Shown piece by piece: positions 26,066 to 35,311 of a DNA stretch of 64,000 bases. The stretch comes from Maribellus comscasis (lineage in GTDB: Bacteria; Bacteroidota; Bacteroidia; Bacteroidales; Prolixibacteraceae): assembly GCF_009762775.1 (NCBI RefSeq), contig NZ_CP046401.1, positions 3,100,001-3,164,000 on the forward strand, given 5' to 3'. The position numbers were made by a program, and so were the translations under genes. Positions within the stretch are counted from its first letter, which is position 1; each line of letters begins with the position of its first letter. Below the pieces are notes generated by a model. The model did not search any database. It worked only from the letters and a program-made list of their open reading frames with translations, and was not told the origin of the DNA.

Positions 26066-27508
26066 ATGGGTTTTATCTCTTTAATGAAAAAGTACAATAC
26101 AACTTTTTGGGCTTCCAATACCATTGAACTTTTTGAACGCTGGGCCTGGTACGGATTTTATCTTGCTTTTGCGCTTTATTTGGTAAACTCAAAAGACACA
26201 GGGGCCTTAGGATTGACGCAGGCACAAAAAGGAGTGATCATGGGTACAGGTTCCATGTTGTTGTATTTTTTGCCCGTAATTACAGGTGCCATTGCCGACA
26301 AAGTTGGGTATAAAAAAATCCTGTTTCTTTCATTTACACTTTATGTTTCAGGATTCTACATGATTAAGAGTTTTGATACCTTCGGCTGGATGTTTTTTGC
26401 ATTTGTATGGACTTGTGTGGGCGGCGCTTTTTTTAAACCCATTATTTCGGCCATGGTTGCCCGCACTACAACTGATGAAACATCATCAATCGGGTTTGGC
26501 ATTTTTTATATGATGATAAACATAGGAGGATTTATCGGGCCGTTTATTGCCGGTATTTTAATGCAAAAAACATGGGACTATGTATTTTATATGTCAATTA
26601 TGGCAATTGGTGTAAACTATCTTATTACTCTGTTTTTCTTTCGTGAACCGGTTATTAAAGAAGGCGATTCATCATTACTTGACAATATTTTACAGGCATT
26701 TGTAAATATTTTTACCACGCTTAAAAATTGGAAATATGTATTGTTTCTCATAATAATGATTTTGTTTTGGACTGCCTTTAATCAGTTGTATTATTCGTTT
26801 CCTGTTTTTATCGATCAGTGGGTTGACACATCTGTGGTTTATAACGGTATTCACTCGTTTTGGCCATGGTTGGCAGAATCGATTGGGACGAGCGAAGGAA
26901 CAATTACTGCGGTTACAATGTCGAGTATGGACTCGTTTTATATTATTATTTTTCAACTAATGGTTTCGGCATTTGTAATGCGATTTAGACCGTTAGCCGC
27001 TATGATGGGAGGAATCCTGGTTTTAGCCGGTGGCCTTGGATTAATGTTTTCAAATCAAAGCGGTTGGTTAATTTTACTTGGTGTTTTGATTTTTGCTCTC
27101 GGGGAAATGGCTAGTTCGCCAAAATTTACCGAATATGTGGGAAGAATTGCACCACCAGATAAAAAGGCACTTTATATGGGTACCTCGTTTCTCCCGATTG
27201 CAGCCGGACATCAGTTGGCGGGCTGGCTTTCAGGTGGTGTTTATGAAAAAATTGCCGACAAAATCTATTTGTTGCAAGAGGAGGTAACCAGCAGGGGAAT
27301 TTCTTTGCCGGAGATTTCAGAAGAAGTGACAAAAAATGATTATGTTGAAATGGCGTCTGAAAAGCTTGGTCTGCAGGGAACAGAGCTCACCAACTTTTTA
27401 TGGAACAACTATCATCCCGCAAATATTTGGATGATATACGCCGGAGTTGCAGTTGGAGCAGTTGTTTTTCTTTGGTTGTATGATCGGTTTGTAATCGGGA
27501 AAAACTAA
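26066..27508 (+). CDS. MFS transporter of the POT (proton-dependent oligopeptide) type
   Basis: A 480-residue membrane protein with about 12-14 helices. The N-terminal ELFERWAWYGFYLA resembles the ERxxYYG motif of POT carriers. The conserved loop 2-3 has GAIADKVGYKK, and FYMMINIGGFIGPFIAG corresponds to the second POT signature. It would move a peptide or other small solute with protons. The neighbouring fucosidase suggests a sugar-containing substrate, but this is a guess. Its stop overlaps the stop of the convergent glycosylase gene by 4 bases. Confidence 0.8.
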   Translation: MGFISLMKKYNTTFWASNTIELFERWAWYGFYLAFALYLVNSKDTGALGLTQAQKGVIMGTGSMLLYFLPVITGAIADKVGYKKILFLSFTLYVSGFYMIKSFDTFGWMFFAFVWTCVGGAFFKPIISAMVARTTTDETSSIGFGIFYMMINIGGFIGPFIAGILMQKTWDYVFYMSIMAIGVNYLITLFFFREPVIKEGDSSLLDNILQAFVNIFTTLKNWKYVLFLIIMILFWTAFNQLYYSFPVFIDQWVDTSVVYNGIHSFWPWLAESIGTSEGTITAVTMSSMDSFYIIIFQLMVSAFVMRFRPLAAMMGGILVLAGGLGLMFSNQSGWLILLGVLIFALGEMASSPKFTEYVGRIAPPDKKALYMGTSFLPIAAGHQLAGWLSGGVYEKIADKIYLLQEEVTSRGISLPEISEEVTKNDYVEMASEKLGLQGTELTNFLWNNYHPANIWMIYAGVAVGAVVFLWLYDRFVIGKN

Positions 27509-28029
27509 TCGCTGATAAAATATCTCCACGGTTTGCTTATCCATGGTTCTCCCGCGTATTGAATTCCAATCCGGGGAGATGCATGAATAGTCACTTTTTC
27601 GTCGGAATCTTCAATCCATATCCTTTCAGACGATGAAAGATTTTCGCCATAAAGGGATTTGTCCAGTTGAAGCGCTTTCCCAACTCTTCCCGGACCGGAA
27701 ATTCCTTCTAATCCACGAATGAGAATTGCTGACGCATCATTTTCAGACCCCGTCACAATATTTAGCATCCAGTACATTCCGTAAATGAGATAGACATAAA
27801 TTACACCTCCCTCATGAAACATAATTTCTGTTCGGGCCGTTCTTCCTTTACTAGCGTGGCAAGCCAAATCTTCAGTTCCGCGATAAGCTTCTACTTCGGT
27901 GATTTTGTAACGGTTGATTGTTCTGTTATCAAATTTTCGAACGAGAATTTTTCCCAAAAGATTGGGAGCTACTTTTACGACATTTTGACAGAAAAATTCT
28001 TTTTTAACCTTTTTCAATTTCGTATCCAT
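27505..28029 (-). CDS. DNA-3-methyladenine glycosylase (AAG/MPG family)
   Basis: A 174-residue base-excision repair enzyme that removes alkylated purines and hypoxanthine. The family motif ITEVEAYRG carries the catalytic Glu47, and it is followed by the ACHASKGRTARTEIMF segment and the VYLIYGMYWMLNIV strand pair. GPGRVGKALQLDKSLYG is also diagnostic. It is short but complete. It is the only repair gene between the carrier and the polysaccharide locus, and convergent with the former. Confidence 0.93.
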   Translation of the reverse strand: MDTKLKKVKKEFFCQNVVKVAPNLLGKILVRKFDNRTINRYKITEVEAYRGTEDLACHASKGRTARTEIMFHEGGVIYVYLIYGMYWMLNIVTGSENDASAILIRGLEGISGPGRVGKALQLDKSLYGENLSSSERIWIEDSDEKVTIHASPRIGIQYAGEPWISKPWRYFISD

Positions 28030-28143
28030 TTATTTGTTACAGGCTGAAACTTCAATTTCACTTTTCAAATATTTTCAGTAATAAAATAAAGGAAATTATA
28101 TTTAAATTATACTTTCGCATAAATTAATTCGGAATTATCTGAC

Positions 28144-29607
28144 GTGGGAATCATTGCAAAACAAACAATAAAAGGCTCAATCTGGTCGTACCTTGGTGTG
28201 GTTGTTGGCTTTGTAACAACAATTTATTTGTATACAGAATACCTAACGCCTGAAGTTGTAGGCTTATTCGGGTTATTAGCTGCAATTTCTACTATCGCAA
28301 GTAGTTTATCTTCTTTGGGGATGAATGGCGTTACCAATCGGCTTTTCCCTTACTTTCGGGATAAATCCAGCGGGAACAACGGATATCTTTTTGTTAATCT
28401 TATTCCTCAGATGGTTGGTTTTATTATGTTTTTTTTATTTTTTATTTTTTATCGTAACTCACTTATAGATAATAATATAGAAAAGTCAGCTCTGTTTGCA
28501 GAGTATGTAGATCTTATAATACCTATCTCATTTTCGTTTTTGTTATTTAATGCCCTTGATAGCTACCTTAAATTGCTTTACAATGCAGTTTTTGGAACAT
28601 TTTTACAGGAATTTTTACAGCGATTTTTAATTTTCCTCTCGGTAATATTGTATGTTTTTAAATTAATCGGTTTTCAGCAGTTAATAATAGCTTATATGAT
28701 TGCTGTTTCTGCAAAAGCAGTCATTCTGGTGATATTTTTATGGAGGAAGGGAGAACTAAATCTACGGCCGGTTTCAGGATTTATTACCCCAAAGCTGAGA
28801 AAAGAGATGATCGATGTTGCTTTGTTTTCAATTGTGGGTGGCTTGGGATCAATGATTGTATTTAATATTGATAAAATAGTAGTAAATCAATTACTTGATT
28901 TAAGTAATACTGGAGTTTATACCATCGCATTTTATTTCGGAACTTTGGTAATTATACCTTCACGACCTTTGCTAAAAATAACCGGAACATTGATCGCAGA
29001 TGCCTGGAAAGAAAATGATGTGGAGACAATTGGAAATTTGTATTATAAAAGTTGTTTGAACCAGTTTATTATTGGTGGTTTTTTGTTTTTGGGAATCTGG
29101 GCAAATATTGATAATATTTTAACAATTTTGGGGCCGGACTACGCTGCATCCAAATGGGTAATATTTTTTATTGGGTTGGGCTATTTAATTGATATGCTTA
29201 CCGGAGCCAACGGATTAATCATTCAATATTCAAAGTATTACAGAGTAGCTTTGGTATTTATAGTAATTTTGGTTGTAATCGTATTAATACTTCTTTACTC
29301 GCTAATTCCGTTATGGGGAATTACAGGAGCAGCAATTGCAATTGCTGCTGCATTATTTCTGAATAATTTAATGCGTTTTATTTTCCTGTTTAAAAAGTTT
29401 AAACTACAACCCTTTAATTATAATTTTTTAATTGTGGCAGTTTTTTACTTTATATTGTATTTCTTAATCCGATTTATTCCTGAGCAAATGTTAATTTTAG
29501 ATTTGTTTCTTAGAGGAGGGGGAATCGTTTTAGCTTCAATTGTTTTCTTTAGTGTCGTTCCGGTTAGCGAAGAGTTAAAACAGGTAAGAAGTTTTTTTAA
29601 TTTTTAG
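28144..29607 (+). CDS. polysaccharide flippase (Wzx/MATE-like)
   Basis: A 487-residue protein with about 14 membrane helices, starting GTG with IAKQTIKGSIWSYLG, a typical N-terminus for Wzx-type polysaccharide exporters. It would flip lipid-linked sugar repeat units to the periplasmic face. It opens the surface polysaccharide locus. Its stop overlaps by 4 bases the stop of the convergent sulfotransferase-like gene. Confidence 0.9.
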   Translation: MGIIAKQTIKGSIWSYLGVVVGFVTTIYLYTEYLTPEVVGLFGLLAAISTIASSLSSLGMNGVTNRLFPYFRDKSSGNNGYLFVNLIPQMVGFIMFFLFFIFYRNSLIDNNIEKSALFAEYVDLIIPISFSFLLFNALDSYLKLLYNAVFGTFLQEFLQRFLIFLSVILYVFKLIGFQQLIIAYMIAVSAKAVILVIFLWRKGELNLRPVSGFITPKLRKEMIDVALFSIVGGLGSMIVFNIDKIVVNQLLDLSNTGVYTIAFYFGTLVIIPSRPLLKITGTLIADAWKENDVETIGNLYYKSCLNQFIIGGFLFLGIWANIDNILTILGPDYAASKWVIFFIGLGYLIDMLTGANGLIIQYSKYYRVALVFIVILVVIVLILLYSLIPLWGITGAAIAIAAALFLNNLMRFIFLFKKFKLQPFNYNFLIVAVFYFILYFLIRFIPEQMLILDLFLRGGGIVLASIVFFSVVPVSEELKQVRSFFNF

Positions 29608-30284
29608 TTAATATACTCTTTTGAGTAACCTAAAAAATCTAATAGTTTTTCATCTAATAATTTATTAATTTCATCTATCTCGATTGCGTTAAATTTCTTT
29701 AGGTACTTTTTTCTTTGATAGTAGGTTAATCTTTTTTGATCAAATTTTGAAGATTGAGCCACTTTTTTAACAATTAGTTTCTTGTTTATAAATATAAATT
29801 TCTTTTTTAAGTTAATTTTTTTTGCAATTTTATTTATAGACTCATTTGGAGAATTAATCAAATCTATGTATCTAATAAATAGTACGTTATTGTCCTCACG
29901 AGAAAATTCCATCCATTTGTTATAAAAATAATTGTATTCTTCAATGTAATGGAATGAGCCTCTGGTCCAATTACATTTATTAGCCCATTCGTTGTAACTA
30001 ACTAACCAACTGTAGGGATCCTTTGTTATTATAATAAATCCATCAACCTTCTCAATTGTGTTTAAAGCTTTTTTAAATTCATTAAAATCTTCAAAATAAA
30101 GACTGTTGTAAAATGATTTCTCGGGAATTAAATCTTTGTTGTTATACAGGCGAAAATGTTTGTGCAGAGGATTATTACGCTCCTTTTTACAATTGAGTAT
30201 TTTTATTTTAAATTTTTTCTTTAATAGAGTTTCCAAATAATTTGTTCCACTCCTCTGTAGACCGTAAATCAATATTTTTTTCAT
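29604..30284 (-). CDS. sulfotransferase-like protein
   Basis: A 227-residue protein from the ATG at 30284. Longer readings from 30374 add an unrelated leader. The N-terminus MKKILIYGLQRSGTNYLE is the PAPS 5'-phosphosulfate-binding loop of sulfotransferases (QRSGTNYLE), and TKDPYSWLVSYNEW is the 3'-phosphate-binding region (R/K-DPYSWLVS). It probably sulfates or modifies a surface glycan. It is very AT-rich compared with the genes on either side, suggesting horizontal gain. It is the only - strand gene at the start of this locus. Confidence 0.8.
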   Translation of the reverse strand: MKKILIYGLQRSGTNYLETLLKKKFKIKILNCKKERNNPLHKHFRLYNNKDLIPEKSFYNSLYFEDFNEFKKALNTIEKVDGFIIITKDPYSWLVSYNEWANKCNWTRGSFHYIEEYNYFYNKWMEFSREDNNVLFIRYIDLINSPNESINKIAKKINLKKKFIFINKKLIVKKVAQSSKFDQKRLTYYQRKKYLKKFNAIEIDEINKLLDEKLLDFLGYSKEYIN

Positions 30285-30305
30285 TCTAAAGTCAAATATT
30301 TGCTG

Positions 30306-30313
30306 CAAACTTA
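30306..30313 (-). promoter_or_regulatory. candidate -7 element for the sulfotransferase-like gene
   Basis: On the - strand this reads TAAGTTTG (TAnnTTTG), 21 bases ahead of the ATG at 30284. No clear -33 partner was seen. Confidence 0.3.
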
Positions 30314-30505
30314 TATAGTTAAAATTTAAAAAAGAAATTACTGTATTTTGCCTTTTGTTGTTTTTGAAATTCATGTGTGAGTATCCACGTGCTCATCGTA
30401 ACAGTTTAAACTAAAATTGTAATTTATTGAATTCGGCATTTAAAAAAATACTATCAGATACGGAAGGCATCTGATGTTTACGGGAAAAATTGGTTAAGCT
30501 GCAGA

Positions 30506-30533
30506 TACGACCCCGTTGGGGCGTACATTTTTT
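30506..30533 (+). terminator. hairpin with T-run in the long divergent spacer
   Basis: TACG(A)CCCC pairs with GGGGCGTA around a 3-base loop, with one bulge, and is followed by ATTTTTTG. It lies in the 509-base gene-free stretch 30285-30793 between divergent genes, where no coding frame was recognised. It may end a short leader RNA. Confidence 0.4.
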
Positions 30534-30709
30534 GCTAACGTATTTTTTATAAACAAGTAAATAAATCTTTCAGATCTATAAAATACAACAAATTGTTTTA
30601 ATGTCTGATTCAGTTGGATTACTAATATTTATATGTTTGCATAAGAGGATATCGATTTTCAGTGTTTATAAACAGAGATAGAAAATAGGATCCTTATGAA
30701 TCATAAATG

Positions 30710-30772
30710 TATTTTTGCAAATAGGATTTAAATTTTTGTCTGTATTTAAACAGTAATAAAGAAATAATTTTG
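30710..30772 (+). promoter_or_regulatory. two candidate -7 elements before the FkbM gene
   Basis: TATTTTTG at 30710-30717 and TAATTTTG at 30765-30772 both match TAnnTTTG. The second lies 22 bases before the ATG at 30794. Confidence 0.3.
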
Positions 30773-30793
30773 TGCCGAAAATGTTATAGAAGT

Positions 30794-31459
30794 ATGAATA
30801 GATGGAAAATAAAATTAATTAAGATAAGTGAGTTGTTCAATCTTTCTTATTCGCGATCATTTTCGCAAGAAGGTGAAGATATGTTGATGAAAGAACTTTT
30901 TTTTAAAAAAAAGAAGGGGTTTTATATTGATGTTGGGGCACACCATCCCAAACGATTTTCAAATACCTACTATTATTATCGTCAGGGATGGAAAGGAATA
31001 AATATAGATGCTATGCCTGGAAGCATGAGGTTATTTAACTTTTTTAGAAGAAGAGATACCAATTTAGAGTTGGGAATTGCTGACAAAGAAGGAGAATTGA
31101 CTTATTATGTATTTGGGGAAACAGCACTTAATACCTTTTCTAAAGAAATTGCTGATGAAAGAAGAAATAAATATAAATTAAAAAAACAAATTAAAGTTAA
31201 AGTGTACCCTTTATCAGGAGTTTTAGATAAATACGCTCCGGCAAATATCGATTTTTTAAGTATTGATATAGAGGGAATGGATTTGCTGGTACTAAAAACT
31301 GTTGATTGGAATAAATATAAACCCAAAGTTGTATTGGTTGAGACAGGTGTTATTGACCGCTATAATCCATCTAATGAAATTTCATCATTTTTGGAGACAA
31401 AAGGGTACAGCTTTTATGCTTGTTCATCCCGAACATCATTATTTTTGTATCATGGATAA
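30794..31459 (+). CDS. FkbM family methyltransferase
   Basis: A 221-residue SAM-dependent methyltransferase from the ATG at 30794; an upstream TTG adds eight unlikely residues. It has SFSQEGEDMLM, the SAM-binding GFYIDVGAHHPKRFSNT, and the later IDFLSIDIEGMDLLVLKT (D-I-E-G), all marks of the FkbM family. It probably methylates a sugar of the surface glycan. The next gene starts 8 bases before its stop. The region is very AT-rich. Confidence 0.87.
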   Translation: MNRWKIKLIKISELFNLSYSRSFSQEGEDMLMKELFFKKKKGFYIDVGAHHPKRFSNTYYYYRQGWKGINIDAMPGSMRLFNFFRRRDTNLELGIADKEGELTYYVFGETALNTFSKEIADERRNKYKLKKQIKVKVYPLSGVLDKYAPANIDFLSIDIEGMDLLVLKTVDWNKYKPKVVLVETGVIDRYNPSNEISSFLETKGYSFYACSSRTSLFLYHG

Positions 31460-32366
31460 AAGATTAGCACCTATCGTTGTTTTTTGTTATAATCGTCCAA
31501 TTCACATAAAATTAACTGTTCAGGCGCTACAAAATAGTCTTTTAGCCAAAGATTCAGATTTATTCATATTTTCCGATGGATATAAAGATGAAAATGATAA
31601 AACCGATGTAGAAAAGGTTCGAAATTATATTCATTCGATCAAAGGATTTAAAAAAATATCAATAATTGAGAGAGAGTTTAATTATGGATTGGCAAATTCT
31701 GTAATCAAAGGTGTAAACAGTATTATTAATAAATACGGTAATGTAATAGTCCTTGAAGATGATCTTTTAATATCTCCCTTTTTTTTGATATATATGAACA
31801 ATTGTTTGAAACAATATGAAGATTCAAACATAATTTTTTCAATCTCCGGATATACTCCCAAGTTAAAAAATACAAACATTATCAATAATGATGTATTTCT
31901 TAACTATAGGACTAACTCATGGGGTTGGGCAACCTGGGAAAATAGATGGAAATCAGTAGATTGGGAGGTTAAAGATTTCAATTCTTTTATTCGCTCAAAT
32001 AAAAAAATTAAAGACTTTAATAAGGGAGGTACAGATTTGACTCCTATGCTTTTAAAACAAAATTTAGGATTAATTGATTCCTGGGCTATTCGATTCTCTT
32101 ATGCTTGTTTTAAACAAGGGAAATATTGTGTATATCCTAAATATACACTTATAAAAAATATTGGGGCAGATGGGAGTGGTACTCATTTAAATAATACTCA
32201 TAAGTTTGATAATGAAATGTATATGAATAACCTGAAAGCGAGTAAAGATGTGAAAGAATATGATCGGATAAATAATGAAATGTATTTGTTTTTTAAGCAA
32301 AAGTTTTACAGAAGGGGGTACAACTTTTTTTGGAGAATTATTTATATTTTAAGGGGAGAAAAATGA
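31452..32366 (+). CDS. glycosyltransferase (GT-A fold, GT2-like)
   Basis: A 304-residue protein from the ATG at 31452, overlapping the FkbM gene by 8 bases. It has the N-terminal strand PIVVFCYNRP, DLFIFSDG, a YGLANSVIKG segment and the metal-binding VLEDDLLISP (ED-D). The NSWGWATWENRWKS motif is typical of a group of bacterial glycosyltransferases that transfer to glycan chains. The sugar is unknown. Codon use is very AT-rich. Confidence 0.82.
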   Translation: MDKRLAPIVVFCYNRPIHIKLTVQALQNSLLAKDSDLFIFSDGYKDENDKTDVEKVRNYIHSIKGFKKISIIEREFNYGLANSVIKGVNSIINKYGNVIVLEDDLLISPFFLIYMNNCLKQYEDSNIIFSISGYTPKLKNTNIINNDVFLNYRTNSWGWATWENRWKSVDWEVKDFNSFIRSNKKIKDFNKGGTDLTPMLLKQNLGLIDSWAIRFSYACFKQGKYCVYPKYTLIKNIGADGSGTHLNNTHKFDNEMYMNNLKASKDVKEYDRINNEMYLFFKQKFYRRGYNFFWRIIYILRGEK

Positions 32367-32498
32367 GGTTGTAGGTTTTTAAACAAAATGTAACGAACGT
32401 ATAGAAATATCTACAGTACCTCGATCAATTTATTGCTACGATTAAAAAAATCCTACCAAACATGCCAAAATTATTTCATGGTCTTGACATTATATGTT

Positions 32499-32506
32499 TA
32501 TATTTG
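32499..32506 (+). promoter_or_regulatory. candidate -7 element in the 32.4-32.6 kb spacer
   Basis: TATATTTG matches TAnnTTTG about 100 bases before the ATG at 32604. The remainder of the 237-base gap shows no gene. Confidence 0.3.
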
Positions 32507-32603
32507 ATATTAATAGCATAGACAGAGCTTTCGTACTTTTATGGCAATAAATGCAGTAAATTGTTTTCGATGATTGCTTTCATTATAAAATTGTAGTGTT
32601 TCG

Positions 32604-33422
32604 ATGGGAAATAATAATGTCAAGTGTAAGATTTGTGGAAGTGAAACTTCAATGTTAATGTCAGGACAAATTCTTGGGAAATATTTTGCAAATTATTGGG
32701 TTTGTAAGAATTGTGAATGCATTTTTATTGATAAACCTTTCTGGCTGAATGAAGCTTATTCTGAGTCGATTGTCCGCACTGATACCGGAATAATGGTTCG
32801 CAATATTAATACGTGTAACCAGTTAATGATAATTTTTAATACCTATTTTAACCCGGAAATAAAGGTTGTTGATTATGGTGGAGGATATGGAATATTGGCA
32901 CGAATGTTACGGGACAAAGGCGTTAATGCCTTATGGTACGATAAGTTTTCGCAAAATTTGTTGGCGCGTGGTTTTGAATATGACGGACATTCAAAAGCAG
33001 ATGCAATGCTTGCTTTTGAGGTGATGGAGCATTTGGAAGATCCGATGGAAACACTAAACGAGATTTTTGAGAAAACAGACTGTTTTATTTTTTCTACTGA
33101 TTTGTTACCACGTTTAAATTATAAATCAACTAATGAGTGGTGGTACTTTGCGCCTGAAGCAGGACAACATATCTTTTTTTACTCAGAAAAGACGCTCAAA
33201 ACCATTGCGAATAATTTTGGACTCGAATATTCCAAAATAAATAAACTTCATATTTTTCATAAGAAGGGAATGTTTAAAAATAAAAGGGTGATAGTAAAAG
33301 TTAAATTTTTTGTAGGCCGGGTTTTTATAAAACTTCTTGATTTTTTTATTTTTGAAAGTAGATTCAAATCGCGCATGTGGGATGATCATCGGGACATGCG
33401 TTCAAAAATGAATAATGGTTGA
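32604..33422 (+). CDS. class I methyltransferase with N-terminal zinc ribbon
   Basis: A 272-residue protein. Two Cys pairs near the N-terminus (C8/C11 and C34/C37) form a zinc ribbon. The methyltransferase core follows with VVDYGGGYGILARML (motif I), AMLAFEVMEHLEDP and FIFSTDLLP. Related two-part enzymes act as C- or N-methyltransferases on nucleotide sugars or glycans, so a role in sugar modification is inferred. It ends 2 bases before the next gene. Confidence 0.82.
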   Translation: MGNNNVKCKICGSETSMLMSGQILGKYFANYWVCKNCECIFIDKPFWLNEAYSESIVRTDTGIMVRNINTCNQLMIIFNTYFNPEIKVVDYGGGYGILARMLRDKGVNALWYDKFSQNLLARGFEYDGHSKADAMLAFEVMEHLEDPMETLNEIFEKTDCFIFSTDLLPRLNYKSTNEWWYFAPEAGQHIFFYSEKTLKTIANNFGLEYSKINKLHIFHKKGMFKNKRVIVKVKFFVGRVFIKLLDFFIFESRFKSRMWDDHRDMRSKMNNG

Positions 33423-33424
33423 AG

Positions 33425-34525
33425 ATGAAAATTCTATTTGATCATCAGGCTTTTAGTTACCAGGATTATGGCGGGGTTTCAAGGTATTTTGTAGAATTAT
33501 ATAAGATTTTTAGCGTTGAGAATGATGTTGATTTTTCAGTAACAGTATCCAATAGCGAATTTCTGGGACAATTAAACCAGAAAGCGATTCATTTTTTCCA
33601 GGGAAGGAATTTTGTAGGGAAACGTTATGCAATGAACAGACTAAATATTCCCTTTTCAAAAAGAAAGATCAGGAAAGGAAATTTCGATGTTTTTCATCCC
33701 ACTTATTTCGATCCTTATTTTACAAAAGCGAATAAAAAACCAGGTGTTATAACAGTTCATGATTTGACAGTGGATTTATTTCCGGAGTATTTTAAAAGCT
33801 ATGATTTTGCAAAAAGGGAAAACAAGCTCAAATGCTTTGAATCTGTAGATGCTATTATTTCTGTTTCAGAAAATACAAAGAAAGATATTGTTGAATTATA
33901 TAATATTTCACCTGAAAAGATCCATGTTGTTTATCATGGAGTAAATCAGACTTTGACTGAAACAATGTCGGATCCGGAGAAACAAATTGATTTAGAATCT
34001 GAAAGTTATATATTATATGTCGGTTCGCGAAGGGGGTATAAAAATTTTCTGATTTTTGTAAAGGCGGTAAGTTTATTACTAAAAAAACAAAATATTCATT
34101 TGGTTTGTATTGGTGGAGGAGCATTTAATAAGGAGGAAATTATTGAGTTCACTAAGCTTGGAGTGGAAACAAATATTAAATATGTAAATTTTTCGGATGT
34201 TAAACTGAAGTGGCTTTATCAGAATGCGTTGTGTTTTGTGTTTCCCTCGTTGTATGAAGGATTTGGTATGCCGATATTGGAAGCTTTCTCGAATAACTGC
34301 CCGGTGGTTTTGAGTAACAGAAGTTGCTTCCCTGAAATTGCCGGAGATAGTGCTGTTTATTTTGAACCCGACGATACAGATTCCATTTTAAGTTCAGTTA
34401 AAGAGCTAATTGAAAACGAATCAAAAAGAAATGAGATTGTAGAAAAAGGGAAGAACAGGTTAAAAATATTTTCTTGGGAAAAGGCCGCTGCCGAAACATT
34501 AGAGGTTTATAAAAGAATAATTTAA
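33425..34525 (+). CDS. glycosyltransferase family 4
   Basis: A 366-residue GT-B enzyme starting MKILFDHQAFSYQDYGGVSRY. The C-terminal half has the donor-binding marks SYILYVGSRRGYKN, VFPSLYEGFGMPILEAF (E-x7-E motif) and NCPVVLSNRSCFPEIAGDSAVYF. It transfers a sugar from an NDP donor to a lipid-linked glycan. It is tightly packed with the genes on both sides. Confidence 0.93.
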   Translation: MKILFDHQAFSYQDYGGVSRYFVELYKIFSVENDVDFSVTVSNSEFLGQLNQKAIHFFQGRNFVGKRYAMNRLNIPFSKRKIRKGNFDVFHPTYFDPYFTKANKKPGVITVHDLTVDLFPEYFKSYDFAKRENKLKCFESVDAIISVSENTKKDIVELYNISPEKIHVVYHGVNQTLTETMSDPEKQIDLESESYILYVGSRRGYKNFLIFVKAVSLLLKKQNIHLVCIGGGAFNKEEIIEFTKLGVETNIKYVNFSDVKLKWLYQNALCFVFPSLYEGFGMPILEAFSNNCPVVLSNRSCFPEIAGDSAVYFEPDDTDSILSSVKELIENESKRNEIVEKGKNRLKIFSWEKAAAETLEVYKRII

Positions 34526-34534
34526 GATCGTAAA

Positions 34535-35311
34535 ATGGCAATTCCTAAAATATCCATTATAACCATTGTTTTTAACGATGTCAAACATATAGAAGGAACG
34601 ATTCTTTCTGTTTTGGAGCAAACAAACGATAATATTGAATATATCATTATTGATGGAAGTTCGTCTGATGGTACCTTGGATGTGATTAAAAAGTATGCTG
34701 ATAAATTAAGCTACTGGATTTCAGAAAAAGACGATGGTATTTATGATGCCATGAATAAAGGCTTGCGAGCTGCAACTGGTGATTTTATTTGGTTTTTGAA
34801 CTCTGGCGACCAGATTCATGAAAAGACTGCAGTTGATAAATTTATTCAGAAAATTGACGAAGAAACGGATGTAATTTATGGAGAGACGGTATTGATTGAT
34901 GAAGATGGTAATATTTTGGGAATGCGTCGTAAAAAGGCTCCGGAGAATTTGACATGGAAAAGCTTTTTTACAGGAATGATGGTTTGTCACCAGTCGGTTT
35001 TGGTTCGAAGGAGTGTCGCTCCTGAATATAACGAAAAATACAGGTTTTCTGCCGATTTTGAATGGGTGCTTGTATCGCTGAAAAAAGCGAGAAAGGTGGT
35101 AAATTCGCATCAGATCTTGTCGCGTTATCTGGAAGAGGGAGCTACTACCCAAAATCACAAAGCCAGCTTAAAAGAGCGTTTTGAGATAATGAAAAGGTAT
35201 TTTGGATTTATTCCAACGGTTTTAATTCATGTCTGGCTGGCATTTACGTCTTTCTTTTTTTCTCTTCAAAACAAAGGAGATTACCGACCGTTCGATTCCT
35301 CAAAAGATTAG
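34535..35311 (+). CDS. glycosyltransferase family 2 (WcaA-like)
   Basis: A 258-residue GT-A enzyme. It has ISIITIVFNDVKHIEGTILS, IIIDGSSSDGTLDVI and the EKDDGIYDAMNKGLR block characteristic of this GT2 subgroup, then FLNSGDQIHE and the acceptor-side FSADFEWVL. It probably adds one sugar to the repeat unit. Its stop overlaps the convergent GT2 gene by 4 bases. Confidence 0.92.
   Translation: MAIPKISIITIVFNDVKHIEGTILSVLEQTNDNIEYIIIDGSSSDGTLDVIKKYADKLSYWISEKDDGIYDAMNKGLRAATGDFIWFLNSGDQIHEKTAVDKFIQKIDEETDVIYGETVLIDEDGNILGMRRKKAPENLTWKSFFTGMMVCHQSVLVRRSVAPEYNEKYRFSADFEWVLVSLKKARKVVNSHQILSRYLEEGATTQNHKASLKERFEIMKRYFGFIPTVLIHVWLAFTSFFFSLQNKGDYRPFDSSKD

Noticed and set aside
32462..32521. A 19-codon + strand frame in the 32.4-32.6 kb spacer
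   Set aside because: It is too short, has no ribosome site and resembles no known peptide.
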